Below, piece by piece: positions 1 to 8,208 of a stretch of DNA of 46,864 nt (within the stretch, counting starts at the first letter, position 1; every line of letters starts with the position of its first letter). A program made the translations under genes and the position numbers. The notes below the pieces were generated by a model. The model was not told where the DNA came from. It was given only the letters and a program-made list of their open reading frames with translations, and ran no database searches. Origin of the DNA: an uncultured Lachnospiraceae bacterium. GTDB lineage: Bacteria; Bacillota; Clostridia; Lachnospirales; Lachnospiraceae. The stretch is taken from the NCBI GenBank assembly GCA_910585995.1, contig CAJUGG010000039.1, positions 1 to 46,864 on the forward strand, in the 5' to 3' direction.

Positions 1-59
1 ATGGAAAATCCGTTATCTAAGACATGGACAATATCCACCTGAACGAGAAAGGAATCTAT

Positions 60-1121
60 ATGCCGCCAGACAACAACCAACATTTTCTTTTGCAAGAATT
101 TTCCCTGGTAGGGCTTAGAAATCTTAAAATTAAAAATCGTCTGATCATCTCCTGTCTGATCTCCACGGTCTTTCCGCTCTTTTTTATCTATCTGTACACC
201 TATACTCTATATGGAAGCAGTGAGATCAGCGGACAGATTCTTGTGATTGCACTTCTGATGATGGGGGCTTCACTGACGATGACGCTCTATACTTATCTCA
301 GCATCTCCCATCCGATTGACCATATGATTAAGACCTGTCAGGCAATATCGGAAGGGGACTTAGAGAGAAGAATCAAAGACGACGCGAACGACGAGCTGAC
401 CTATCTCTCGGACAATATCGACAGTATGGTGACAGAGATTCAGCTTCTTATAGAAGAACGGCAAAAAAGCGATGCCAAAAAGCGGGAATTAGAGCTGCGT
501 ATGCTGCAGTATCAGATCAATCCTCATTTTCTCTTTAATACCTTAAATACGCTACGTTTTGTAGCGCAGATGAATCAAGATAAAGTAGTCTCCGAAGGCA
601 TCCGCTCATTAAGTGAGCTTTTGAAAAACACCCTGATTAACGACCGGGAATTTATCACGATCAAAGAAGAAATCGACAATTTAAAGCACTATTTTTCCAT
701 CCAGTCTATCCGCTATGCCGGAAGCTTTCATGTCAATTACATGGTGGAGGAAACTATCTTAGACTTTCTTCTGCCCAAACTGCTTCTGCAGCCCCTTGCA
801 GAGAACTCGGTGCTCCATGGTTCCTTTAACGACGGAACCATTATGGAAATCCATGTACGTGCCTATATGGACGGAACTGATGTTCTGTTAGAAGTAGATG
901 ACAAAGGAAAAGGATTTTCTGACACCAAAGGGGCAAACGGCATTGGAAATAAAAATGTAAATGACCGGATTCATCTGTATTTTCCCGGATCCTATGGACT
1001 GACCGTTAAAAGCCGTCCAGGAGAAGGCACACAAAACCGAATCCGTATACCAGCCATCCGCTCTGACACAGAGATGCAAAAGATACAAGGAGGTACATAT
1101 GTATCAGGTACTGATTGTTGA
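60..1121 (+). CDS. YesM-type sensor histidine kinase with minimal sensor
   Basis: Membrane histidine kinase of the YesM/LytS-like group (His_kinase + HATPase_c), expected to phosphorylate the regulator encoded next. I chose the ATG at 60 because AAAGGA lies 6 bases before it; the ATG at 24 has no ribosome site. The 353-residue product has TM1 at about 28-49, a loop of only about 9 residues, TM2 at about 59-80, a HAMP-like linker at 81-135, the H-box QINPHFLFN with His156, the N-box QPLAENSVLHG and the G-box DDKGKGF. Family members usually carry a large extracytoplasmic sensor of roughly 200 residues between the two TMs; here it is absent. The stop lies 23 bases inside the regulator gene, so the pair is translationally coupled. 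An upstream gene may end in the first 42 bases but cannot be identified. Confidence 0.9.
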   Translation: MPPDNNQHFLLQEFSLVGLRNLKIKNRLIISCLISTVFPLFFIYLYTYTLYGSSEISGQILVIALLMMGASLTMTLYTYLSISHPIDHMIKTCQAISEGDLERRIKDDANDELTYLSDNIDSMVTEIQLLIEERQKSDAKKRELELRMLQYQINPHFLFNTLNTLRFVAQMNQDKVVSEGIRSLSELLKNTLINDREFITIKEEIDNLKHYFSIQSIRYAGSFHVNYMVEETILDFLLPKLLLQPLAENSVLHGSFNDGTIMEIHVRAYMDGTDVLLEVDDKGKGFSDTKGANGIGNKNVNDRIHLYFPGSYGLTVKSRPGEGTQNRIRIPAIRSDTEMQKIQGGTYVSGTDC

Positions 1122-2673
1122 CGACGAACCAATTGTAAAGATTGCTCTGCGCTCTATGATTGACTGGAACGCTTTGGGATTTCATATTTGTGCAACTACG
1201 TCTAACGGCGAAGAAGCGCTTGAGATGACGAATCGTTTTCACCCGGATTTGATTATCTGCGACCTTAAGATGCCGGTCATGGATGGGATCGAACTGATCA
1301 AAGAAGTAAAAAAGCAGGAGATTCCATGTGAATTTCTGGTAATCAGCAATTATGAGGATTTTAACTATGTCCGCACCGCGCTGGTTTTAGGGGCCGCAGA
1401 CTATATCTTAAAAGTTAGCATCAGCCCGGAAGAACTGACCATGCAACTTCAGAAAATCCGGGAAAAATTAGACCAGAAAGCACAAAAAGACAAAGAAGAT
1501 ATGCAGTCGATGCAAGAGATTCTTCGTCATCAGGAAAGACATGCTGCCTGGCGGGATTTTTTTACTGACAAAAATTATGAGCTGGACACCCTGTGCAGCG
1601 TTACAGGTCTGTCTTTAGAAGGACTTGATTCTTTTGCTCTCTGCCAGATCTCCTTTGACTGGTATACCCAGAATCTGGAGCCGCTGCCATCGATCGATAT
1701 GATCCAGAGCACTCTGAAAAATGCACTGGAACATTTTGACAAAAGACGTATTATTCTTTTTAGTACCAGTAATACGCTGTTAGTGCTGCCGCAGTCAGAG
1801 CTACGCAAACACCAGAGTACCATCGAAGGAGTCGCAGCCCGTATCTCACAGCTTTTTCAATACTATATGTCTCTGTCCCCGGCGATCTTATACCAGAGTC
1901 AAATCCCGGACCTGATAAAAGCCCGGCAAACTTACCATCACTTTCAGGATATTTTAGAGCTGAATTTCTATGGTCCCATCGGACAGCTTGACGTCAGCAC
2001 TCTGACGATTGCCTCAGAAGTTCCGGTACTGTCCTACAAAGAACTCACTTCTGAGATCTTAAGTATTCCTGCGGCCAGCCGCTTTATGTATGCCTCACAG
2101 AGACTTACCGAGCTTTTGGAATTATGCCATCAGCAGCACGTGATGCCATCTCGTGTGATCCAATATTTTGTGCGCCTTTTAGGAGAGTTGGAATATCGCA
2201 CCTGCGGCGTCAGTTCTGCTGCCCACGACCAGATTGCAGACAGCATGGACAGTATGAGAAAAGCGCTGACAGAGGAAGAACTTCTAAAAGACTTTCTCAA
2301 CGCGCTTAAGAGTATCCTTGCTCCCGAAGAGTCCTGCTGCACACAGCCTTTAGAATACAGTCCTGAGGTCACACAGGCGCTCTCCTACATACAGACCAGC
2401 TATCAGCACAAGATCAGCCTTACTTCCGTATCGGAGCATGTAGGCTTAAGCTCTGGTTATCTCTGCCGGATCTTTAAAGAAGAGACCGGCCTTAGCATCA
2501 ACGCCTATATCAACAACCTGCGTATGACCAAAGCCGGAGAACTTCTCAAAGATAAAAACAGTTATATCAAGGAGGTCGCTGCCGCTGTAGGCTTTGAAGA
2601 TCAGCTCTATTTCAGCCGGCTCTTTAAGCGTTACTATGGCATCACGCCATCCGAATATCGTCTGAATGAATAA
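1099..2673 (+). CDS. YesN-type response regulator, receiver plus AraC HTH
   Basis: Cytoplasmic transcription factor, 524 residues. The N-terminal receiver has the acidic pair Asp8-Asp9, phosphoacceptor Asp55 in ICDLKMP and the switch region VISNYEDF. A long central linker of about 280 residues follows, typical of YesN proteins and without a recognised fold here. The C-terminus (about 425-524) is a double helix-turn-helix AraC domain with GLSSGYLCRIFKEETG and DQLYFSRLFKRYYGITPSEYR. AGGAGG sits 5 bases before the ATG. It overlaps the kinase gene and should be its partner. In this family targets are commonly neighbouring carbohydrate-uptake genes, which would lie left of the window. It converges on the BlaR-like remnant 11 bases downstream, with no clear terminator. 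Confidence 0.93.
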   Translation: MYQVLIVDDEPIVKIALRSMIDWNALGFHICATTSNGEEALEMTNRFHPDLIICDLKMPVMDGIELIKEVKKQEIPCEFLVISNYEDFNYVRTALVLGAADYILKVSISPEELTMQLQKIREKLDQKAQKDKEDMQSMQEILRHQERHAAWRDFFTDKNYELDTLCSVTGLSLEGLDSFALCQISFDWYTQNLEPLPSIDMIQSTLKNALEHFDKRRIILFSTSNTLLVLPQSELRKHQSTIEGVAARISQLFQYYMSLSPAILYQSQIPDLIKARQTYHHFQDILELNFYGPIGQLDVSTLTIASEVPVLSYKELTSEILSIPAASRFMYASQRLTELLELCHQQHVMPSRVIQYFVRLLGELEYRTCGVSSAAHDQIADSMDSMRKALTEEELLKDFLNALKSILAPEESCCTQPLEYSPEVTQALSYIQTSYQHKISLTSVSEHVGLSSGYLCRIFKEETGLSINAYINNLRMTKAGELLKDKNSYIKEVAAAVGFEDQLYFSRLFKRYYGITPSEYRLNE

Positions 2674-2684
2674 AAAGTGCTCTG

Positions 2685-3379
2685 TTATGGCTGCTCCCAG
2701 CTAATGTTTCTCAGGCGAAATCCGTGATTCCAGATCACTTCAGCAGTCATACAGATGCCAGGATACGCCGCAGACTCCGAATCTTCGCTATCAGAGAACT
2801 CCAGTTCTGCCTTCAGACAGAGACGTCCCTTATCGTCCTCGGATATTCTGATCCTCTCGCCGATTCTAACTTCCTGCCAGGGAGCAAGTCCTTCTCTGTC
2901 CATAAGCGGGCTTCCTGCCTTCTCTTGGTTGACATAAGCCTGACAAGCAGCAGCACGACTCCCAAAAGCCAGATATATGGCAGATGCTCTCTGTACTGCC
3001 CCTGAACGTGATCTGTCTGTTGTCTGACAGCAGATCCTTTGTCGACTGCCACAGGCACCTTTTGATCTGCCACTTCTTCTGACAGCTTCGATACTTGTTC
3101 CTGCTCTTCTGGCTGCAGAGGAAGCGATGGAAGCACCTCTTCTCTTACCCTGTCAGACGGTGGTTCTAACGAAAATTCTGCCACTTGCCTGGGAATCAAA
3201 CTAAAGATTCCGTTTAGTGAGACTGGCATACACAGATTTAAGAAGACGATCAGCCACAGATAATAGGCATACCGTCTCCCGCACCTGGCAAGCAAAGGCC
3301 GGGCAAGAAGCGCCACCCCGATACTGTAGCAGCCAATCAGACTCATCTGAAGTATCTGTATAAATAGATCTCTTGTCAT
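2685..3379 (-). pseudogene. Broken BlaR1/M56-like membrane sensor
   Basis: Remnant of a BlaR1/MecR1-type antirepressor membrane protein. It starts at an ATGA overlap with the blaI-like gene, the usual coupled arrangement. The N-terminal part reads as two TM segments (about residues 8-27 and 37-60) typical of the M56 N-terminus, then a charged linker and a third TM (HLPYIWLLGVVLLLVRLM). After STKRRQ the frame gives a low-quality tail ending at 2813. Another frame continues to 2685 with a plausible soluble C-terminus (GERIRISEDDKGRLCLKAEL, then WNHGFRLRNISWEQ). The zinc-protease core with HExxH and the remaining TMs are missing in every frame. The simplest reading is an internal deletion that also shifted the frame. 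An alternative is a short, real, protease-free sensor ending at 2813. Confidence 0.65.
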
Positions 3380-3744
3380 CCCTCATCCTCCTTGTATTCT
3401 TCAATCATCAAAGACAGTTCCTCGATCTCTTTGCGGCTTAGTTTTTTCTTTTTTAAAAATGCTGCCACAAATCCCGGCAAAGAGCCATTAAAATTCTCTT
3501 CTAAATAGCGCTCTCCTTTTCTTCTGGCGTATTCTTCCTTACTCATCTTCGCTGTCACGATTGCCTGTTCATTTTGAAAAAGATCGTTTTCGCATATTTT
3601 GCGAAGCACTGTATAGGTCGTGGACTTTTTCCAGTTCAGCCTTTTTGCCGCCTCTTTTACTAAGGCTCCGCTGCCGATTGGCTCTTTCTCCCATATAATC
3701 TGTGCCAACTGATTCTCCGCCTCTGTCATCACATAGACAAGCAT
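3376..3744 (-). CDS. BlaI/MecI/CopY-family transcriptional repressor
   Basis: 122-residue winged-helix repressor. The N-terminus (TEAENQLAQIIWEKEPIGSGALVKEA, then WKKSTTYTVLRKI) matches the BlaI DNA-binding domain, and the C-terminal helices (about 75-120) are the dimerisation part. GGGGAG sits about 8 bases before the ATG at 3744; an in-frame internal ATG at 3729 is a weaker alternative. It is coupled by ATGA overlap to the BlaR-like remnant, so the pair began as a standard sensor-repressor unit. Two perfect palindromes at the promoter suggest autorepression. With the sensor protease gone, induction by cleavage should no longer work. No beta-lactamase or other obvious target lies next to it. 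Confidence 0.9.
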   Translation of the reverse strand: MLVYVMTEAENQLAQIIWEKEPIGSGALVKEAAKRLNWKKSTTYTVLRKICENDLFQNEQAIVTAKMSKEEYARRKGERYLEENFNGSLPGFVAAFLKKKKLSRKEIEELSLMIEEYKEDEG

Positions 3745-3770
3745 CTTACTTCTCCCCTTTCTCTATGTGG

Positions 3771-3787
3771 GTCTATATCTTATAGAC
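3771..3787. promoter_or_regulatory. Palindromic operator in the blaI leader
   Basis: Perfect dyad GTCTATA-TCT-TATAGAC (7-base arms, 3-base centre), about 20 bases downstream of the predicted start of blaI transcription. The size and position fit a dimeric BlaI-family repressor. It is not the classical TACA-N2-TGTA core, so the assignment is inferred from position. Confidence 0.55.
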
Positions 3788-3801
3788 CTCTCTGTATTTT
3801 A

Positions 3802-3830
3802 AGTTTAAATCATTTAAACCATTTTGTCAA
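3802..3830 (-). promoter_or_regulatory. blaI promoter overlapped by a second palindrome
   Basis: On the minus strand TTGACA (3825-3830), a 17-base spacer and TAAACT (3802-3807) form a good sigma-A promoter. The spacer and -10 are covered by a perfect palindrome, GTTTAAAT-C-ATTTAAAC, at 3803-3819, a position where a bound repressor would block RNA polymerase. Confidence 0.6.
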
Positions 3831-3832
3831 GC

Positions 3833-3868
3833 AAAAAAACCCTGCATAGCTCTTATCGCCATGCAGGG
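3833..3868 (-). terminator. Terminator of pduL-ackA
   Basis: On the minus strand an 8-bp perfect stem, CCCTGCAT / ATGCAGGG, with a 13-base loop is followed by seven T residues. It starts 18 bases after the ackA stop. The T-run lies directly against the -35 box of the blaI promoter. Confidence 0.9.
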
Positions 3869-3886
3869 CATCTGTTTGTCTGTCTG

Positions 3887-5080
3887 TTATTTGGTCAGTC
3901 TTAAAGTCTCTCTTGCGATTGCCAATTCCTCGTTGGTCGGGATCAGCATCACTTTGACTTTGGAATCTGCGGTGGAGATCAGTCTTCTATCTCCGCGCAC
4001 ATTGTTAGCCTCGTCGTCAATGACAACACCAAGATATCCAAGGTATTCGCAGATCGCTTTTCTGGTCTTGATATCGTTCTCGCCGACACCTGCTGTAAAT
4101 GCAATCGCATCCACACCATTCATCGCTGCGGTGTAAGCGCCGATGTATTTTGCCACACGGTAGATAAATGCCTCAAGAGCTGCTGCTGCTCTCTTGTTGC
4201 CTTCTGCCCTTGCAGCTTCGATATCGCGGAAGTCACTGGATACGCCGCTGATACCAAGTACGCCGGATTTTTTATTCAGGATATTTAACATCTCATTGAT
4301 GTCAATGCCCTCTTTGTTGCAGATAAACTGGCAGACTGCCGGATCTAAGTCACCACTTCTGGTTCCCATAATCAGACCCTCTAACGGAGTCAGACCCATA
4401 CTGGTATCCACACATTTGCCGCCGATGGAAGCAGAGATACTAGCGCCGTTGCCTAAGTGACATACGATCACTTTTGCTTTCTCTGGATCTAAGTTGCCAA
4501 GTTTGATTGCCTCGCCGGATACAAACATATGGCTGGTGCCGTGGAAGCCGTATCTGCGGACATTGTATTTCTCATAATACTCATATGGAATCGCATAGAG
4601 ATATGCTTTTTCCGGCATGGTCATACCAAAAGCGGTATCCCATACTACCACGTTCGTCTTGCCTGGCATCACGGCTTCACATGCCTCGATACCCATCAGG
4701 TTTGCCGGGTTGTGCAAAGGACCAAGGTCGAAGCGCTCTTTGATCACTTTCTTCACTTCTTCATCTACTACTACAGACTCACCATAGCTGGTCCCCGCAT
4801 GAACGACACGATGACCAACGGCTGCGATCTCGTCGGTGCTCTTGACTACGCCATGCTCTGCATTCTGCAGCGCATCCAGTACCAGAGCGATTGCCACTTT
4901 GTGATCTTCCATCGGCTGTTTTACGATAAATTTGTCTTTGCCAGCCGGCTGATGTGTCAGGATGGAACCCTCGATGCCGATTCTCTCCACCAGACCCTTT
5001 GCTATTACGCTCTCATTGTTCATATCGATCAGCTGATATTTTAAAGAAGAGCTGCCGCAATTGATAACTAAAATGTTCAT
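3887..5080 (-). CDS. ackA: Acetate kinase
   Basis: 397-residue cytoplasmic acetate kinase, interconverting acetyl phosphate + ADP with acetate + ATP, the substrate-level ATP step of acetogenic fermentation. Family motifs are clear: N-terminal NCGSSSLKYQL, GHRVVHAG around residue 90, RYGFHGTSH, VCHLGNGAS, GVSSDFRDIEAA and a C-terminal AFTAGVGEND. Length matches the family. AGGAGA lies about 10 bases before the ATG. The partner phosphotransacylase gene is directly upstream on the same strand (71-base gap), and the pair ends at a strong terminator, so this is a two-gene acetate operon. Confidence 0.98.
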   Translation of the reverse strand: MNILVINCGSSSLKYQLIDMNNESVIAKGLVERIGIEGSILTHQPAGKDKFIVKQPMEDHKVAIALVLDALQNAEHGVVKSTDEIAAVGHRVVHAGTSYGESVVVDEEVKKVIKERFDLGPLHNPANLMGIEACEAVMPGKTNVVVWDTAFGMTMPEKAYLYAIPYEYYEKYNVRRYGFHGTSHMFVSGEAIKLGNLDPEKAKVIVCHLGNGASISASIGGKCVDTSMGLTPLEGLIMGTRSGDLDPAVCQFICNKEGIDINEMLNILNKKSGVLGISGVSSDFRDIEAARAEGNKRAAAALEAFIYRVAKYIGAYTAAMNGVDAIAFTAGVGENDIKTRKAICEYLGYLGVVIDDEANNVRGDRRLISTADSKVKVMLIPTNEELAIARETLRLTK

Positions 5081-5151
5081 ATGTATGTGTTCTCCTATTT
5101 AAAATTCCGCAACCTCCACGTATTGTCCGGGAGTCTGCTGTTTTATGTTAC

Positions 5152-5718
5152 TTATTTCACGATCTCCCCATGTACTTCTCTGCCGCAGCCTGCTGCGTTG
5201 GACTCGTCGGTGTCGATGTGCATAGCCAAAGCGAATTTCGGGCTGACGCGTACGACTACGTCGCCAAAGATCAGGCTTCTGCCATCGGTATCGATCTTAA
5301 CGGATACCACATCTTTATCCTTTACGCCCAGTTTCTCTGCATCTTCTGGTGTTGCATGAATATGACGCTTCGCTGCAATCACGCCCTCTTTCAGTTCTAC
5401 TTCGCCACAAGGACCTACCAGCTTGCATGCACCGCTGCCAGCGATATCGCCAGATTCACGAACCGGAGCTGCCACGCCGATGGAACGAGCGTCCGTCAGG
5501 GAGATCTCCACCTGGCTTGCCGGACGAACGGGTCCTAAGATGGATGCTGTCATCTCTTTTTTCGGTCCCACGATCTTTACCTTCTCTTCACAGGCATACT
5601 GTCCTGGCTGAGAGAGGTCTTTTTTCTTAGTCAGCTCATGGCCCTTTCCAAATAAGGTCTCCAGGTCTTCCTGTGTCACATGTACGTGACGTGCGGATGT
5701 TTCCACGATAAAATTCAT
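5152..5718 (-). CDS. pduL: PduL-type phosphate acyltransferase
   Basis: 188-residue PduL-family phosphotransacylase, which exchanges CoA for phosphate on acetyl- or propionyl-CoA. The two PduL half-domains each carry zinc-ligand histidines: SARHVHVT near residue 8-15 and KRHIHATPEDA near 115-125. The sequence LGPVRPASQVEISLTDAR is also characteristic. No encapsulation peptide or microcompartment shell gene is visible, so it most likely acts in the cytoplasm in place of a classical Pta, with AckA encoded next. The ATG at 5718 follows an AAAGGAGAA ribosome site. Confidence 0.93.
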   Translation of the reverse strand: MNFIVETSARHVHVTQEDLETLFGKGHELTKKKDLSQPGQYACEEKVKIVGPKKEMTASILGPVRPASQVEISLTDARSIGVAAPVRESGDIAGSGACKLVGPCGEVELKEGVIAAKRHIHATPEDAEKLGVKDKDVVSVKIDTDGRSLIFGDVVVRVSPKFALAMHIDTDESNAAGCGREVHGEIVK

Positions 5719-5788
5719 ATTATCATTCTCCTTTTCTTGTAAAAATATTATTGTAATGCTGCTTGGACAGCTTTACTTTCCATGTTGT

Positions 5789-6844
5789 CTATCCCTCGAT
5801 CTCAGATACCAGGATGCAGTTCGGAGTCTCGACCTTTAAAGGCTTGCCCCACATACTGAAATATTTTTTCTCAAAATTGATCTTAAAGATCGTCATGGTG
5901 TTGGTCTCATGATTCAGTGACATAAAATGGCGGTTGTCCGGGAAGAAATCTCCTGCCTTTGGATAATCCCCACTGATGGGCAGCACACAGATATTCGTAA
6001 GTTTCCCGGTCTCATTGTCCACGCTGAAGACTCCCATCGTGTTATCTCCGGCATTGGAACACAGTACATATTTCCAGTCTCTGGAAAACCGCAGGACACA
6101 CGCCGCACTTACCTGAGACTTATAACTGCTTCGGGTCTCAATCTTCTGCACCAGTTCAAATACAGGTCCTTTGGAAGTATCTTTATAAGAATACACACTG
6201 ATATAATTCCTCAATTCGCAGATCAGATAGGCAAATCTTCCATCGGGGCTGAACTTGATAATACGCGGTGCACTCTCCAACTCACAGCGAAGAATATCAA
6301 TCAGTTTGATCCGGCCTGTCTCCTGGTTAAACTTGTAAATCTTCACCTGGTCCACACCCAGATCCACTGCACACAGATACTTCTGATCCGGCGTGATATT
6401 CACACAGTTGACATGAGGACGGAAATTCCGCTCCGCCACGCTTCCCAATCCCTTGTGGAAGATCTCATCTGCCATCTCTCCAATCGAGCCGTCTTCATTC
6501 AGACGCATCACGGTCACTTTGCCGTCATGCCATCCGCCTACAAATAAAAACCGGTCATCCCGGTCTGTCGAGAGATAGCACCCTCTCATCCCAAAGATCG
6601 AAGCACCATTGATCTTCTCCAGATCACCATCCGGCAGAATCCGAAAAGACTGGACGCCTTCGTCTGAAATAGAATACAGATATTTTCCATTATGTGATTT
6701 CTTAATATAAGAAGGATTATTGATGATCACAACTTTTCGCTCAGTTGCTCTTCCGTTCTCCACATCCAGATCATAGATATGGATACCTTTACTGTTGCCG
6801 TGGGTATAAGTCCCCACATATGCCACGTATTTCTTCTGATCCAT
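5789..6844 (-). CDS. Beta-propeller lactonase (Pgl-like)
   Basis: 351-residue protein of the cycloisomerase 2 / 6-phosphogluconolactonase (YbhE-type) family. The start at 6844 follows GAGAGGAGG by 7 bases; a longer reading from 6868 would place that ribosome site inside the gene. The sequence opens with KKYVAYVGTYTHGNSKGIHIY and shows repeated blade strands such as PSYIKKSHNGKYLYSIS, VNCVNITPDQKYLCAVD and RIIKFSPDGRFAYLICE, ending TPNCILV. No signal peptide is seen. Family members hydrolyse sugar lactones in the pentose phosphate route, but many are only putative, so the substrate is not certain. It is monocistronic with its own promoter. Confidence 0.85.
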   Translation of the reverse strand: MDQKKYVAYVGTYTHGNSKGIHIYDLDVENGRATERKVVIINNPSYIKKSHNGKYLYSISDEGVQSFRILPDGDLEKINGASIFGMRGCYLSTDRDDRFLFVGGWHDGKVTVMRLNEDGSIGEMADEIFHKGLGSVAERNFRPHVNCVNITPDQKYLCAVDLGVDQVKIYKFNQETGRIKLIDILRCELESAPRIIKFSPDGRFAYLICELRNYISVYSYKDTSKGPVFELVQKIETRSSYKSQVSAACVLRFSRDWKYVLCSNAGDNTMGVFSVDNETGKLTNICVLPISGDYPKAGDFFPDNRHFMSLNHETNTMTIFKINFEKKYFSMWGKPLKVETPNCILVSEIEG

Positions 6845-6878
6845 GTTATGGCCTCTCCTCTCGCTCACGACTACAACA

Positions 6879-6907
6879 ATAGTACCATATTTTTAGAAAT
6901 TTGTTAA
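6879..6907 (-). promoter_or_regulatory. Promoter of the lactonase gene
   Basis: Minus strand TTAACA (6902-6907), a 17-base spacer and TACTAT (6879-6884), giving a leader of about 28 bases before the ATG at 6844. Confidence 0.55.
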
Positions 6908-6933
6908 TAGCTTTCTGGCTATTTTTCACTATT

Positions 6934-8208
6934 TTATGCAAAATATCCCTGGATCAGATCCAAGGTCTTCTGGACATTTTCCTTGGTATGCGCCGCGGAT
7001 AAAAACATCGCTTCAAACTGAGAGGGCGCTAAATAGATCCCATGCTCTAACATATACCGGAAATACTTGGTAAAAGCTTTGGTATTGGAGCGTTTGGCGC
7101 TGGTATAATCGGTTACAGGCTCCGAAGTAAAGAACAGGCATCCCAAAGATCCCACTGCGTTGACCTGACAGGGCAGATGGTGTTCTTTGCACAGTGTCCG
7201 CAACCCGCCATAGAGCATCTCCCCAAGCTTCGTAAGCTTTTGATAAATCTCAGGATGCTCGTTCAGATACGTAAGTTGTGCAAGCCCTGCTGCCATGGCC
7301 ACTGGATTGCCGCTTAACGTACCTGCCTGATAGACGCTTCCAACTGGAGCTACCACTTCCATGATCTCTTTTTTGCCGCCATACGCCCCAACCGGCATAC
7401 CGCCGCCGATGATCTTTCCATAGGTGGTCAGGTCTGCTTCCACACCGTAATATTCCTGTGCTCCCGCCTTTGCCAGACGAAATCCTGTGATCACCTCATC
7501 GAACACCAGTACGCTTCCATTTTCCGTACAGAGGCTACGAAGCCGTTCTAAAAATCCATCTGCCGGCTCTACCACGCCCATATTGGCTCCCACAGGCTCC
7601 ACAATCACCGCTGCAATCTCATCTCCACAGGCATCAAATAATGCCTCCACCCCTTTGATATCGTTGTATGCACAAAGAAGGGTATCTTGAGTACATCCTT
7701 TGGGCACCCCGGCACTGTCCGGTACTCCGGCTGTCATCACGCCAGAACCGGCTTTTACTAACATGGCATCACTGTGTCCATGATAACACCCTTCAAATTT
7801 GATGATCTTGTTGCGGCCGGTATATCCTCTTGCCACGCGGACAGCGCTCATCACTGCCTCTGTGCCAGAATTGACCATACGCACCATCTCCACAGACGGC
7901 ACCATCTCGCAGATTAACTGTGCCATCTCTACCTCTGCTTCTGTGGCGGCACCAAAGCTCAGTCCTTTCTGACAGGCTTCTTGTACTTTTTCAAGTACAA
8001 AAGGCACCGCATGTCCTAAGATCATCGGACCCCAGGAACCAATATAATCCAGATAACGAATACCGTCCACATCTGTCAGATAAGCTCCCTGTGCTGATGC
8101 AATAAAACGAGGCGTCATCCCCACAGAACCAAAGGCGCGCACAGGCGAATTTACCCCGCCTGGGATCTTTGTCACCGCTTCTTGATATAATGTTTCTGAT
8201 CTTGTCAT
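6934..8208 (-). CDS. hemL: Glutamate-1-semialdehyde 2,1-aminomutase
   Basis: 424-residue PLP enzyme converting glutamate-1-semialdehyde to 5-aminolevulinate in the C5 route to tetrapyrroles. Seen: the N-terminal PGGVNSPVRAF, MVNSGTEAVMSAVRVARG, FEGCYHGHSDAMLVKAGSG, VFDEVITGFRLAKAGAQEYY and the PLP lysine in TTYGKIIGGGMPVGAYGG. Length is normal. Its ATG shares one base with the hemB stop codon (TAATG), so it is translationally coupled. It is the last gene of a sirC-hemB-hemL operon. Confidence 0.98.
   Translation of the reverse strand: MTRSETLYQEAVTKIPGGVNSPVRAFGSVGMTPRFIASAQGAYLTDVDGIRYLDYIGSWGPMILGHAVPFVLEKVQEACQKGLSFGAATEAEVEMAQLICEMVPSVEMVRMVNSGTEAVMSAVRVARGYTGRNKIIKFEGCYHGHSDAMLVKAGSGVMTAGVPDSAGVPKGCTQDTLLCAYNDIKGVEALFDACGDEIAAVIVEPVGANMGVVEPADGFLERLRSLCTENGSVLVFDEVITGFRLAKAGAQEYYGVEADLTTYGKIIGGGMPVGAYGGKKEIMEVVAPVGSVYQAGTLSGNPVAMAAGLAQLTYLNEHPEIYQKLTKLGEMLYGGLRTLCKEHHLPCQVNAVGSLGCLFFTSEPVTDYTSAKRSNTKAFTKYFRYMLEHGIYLAPSQFEAMFLSAAHTKENVQKTLDLIQGYFA

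Noticed and set aside
4529..5044. Plus-strand frame of 171 codons
   Set aside because: It is the shadow of the highly conserved ackA gene.
5927..6547. Plus-strand frame of 206 codons
   Set aside because: It is antisense to the lactonase, with no ribosome site and no recognisable domain.
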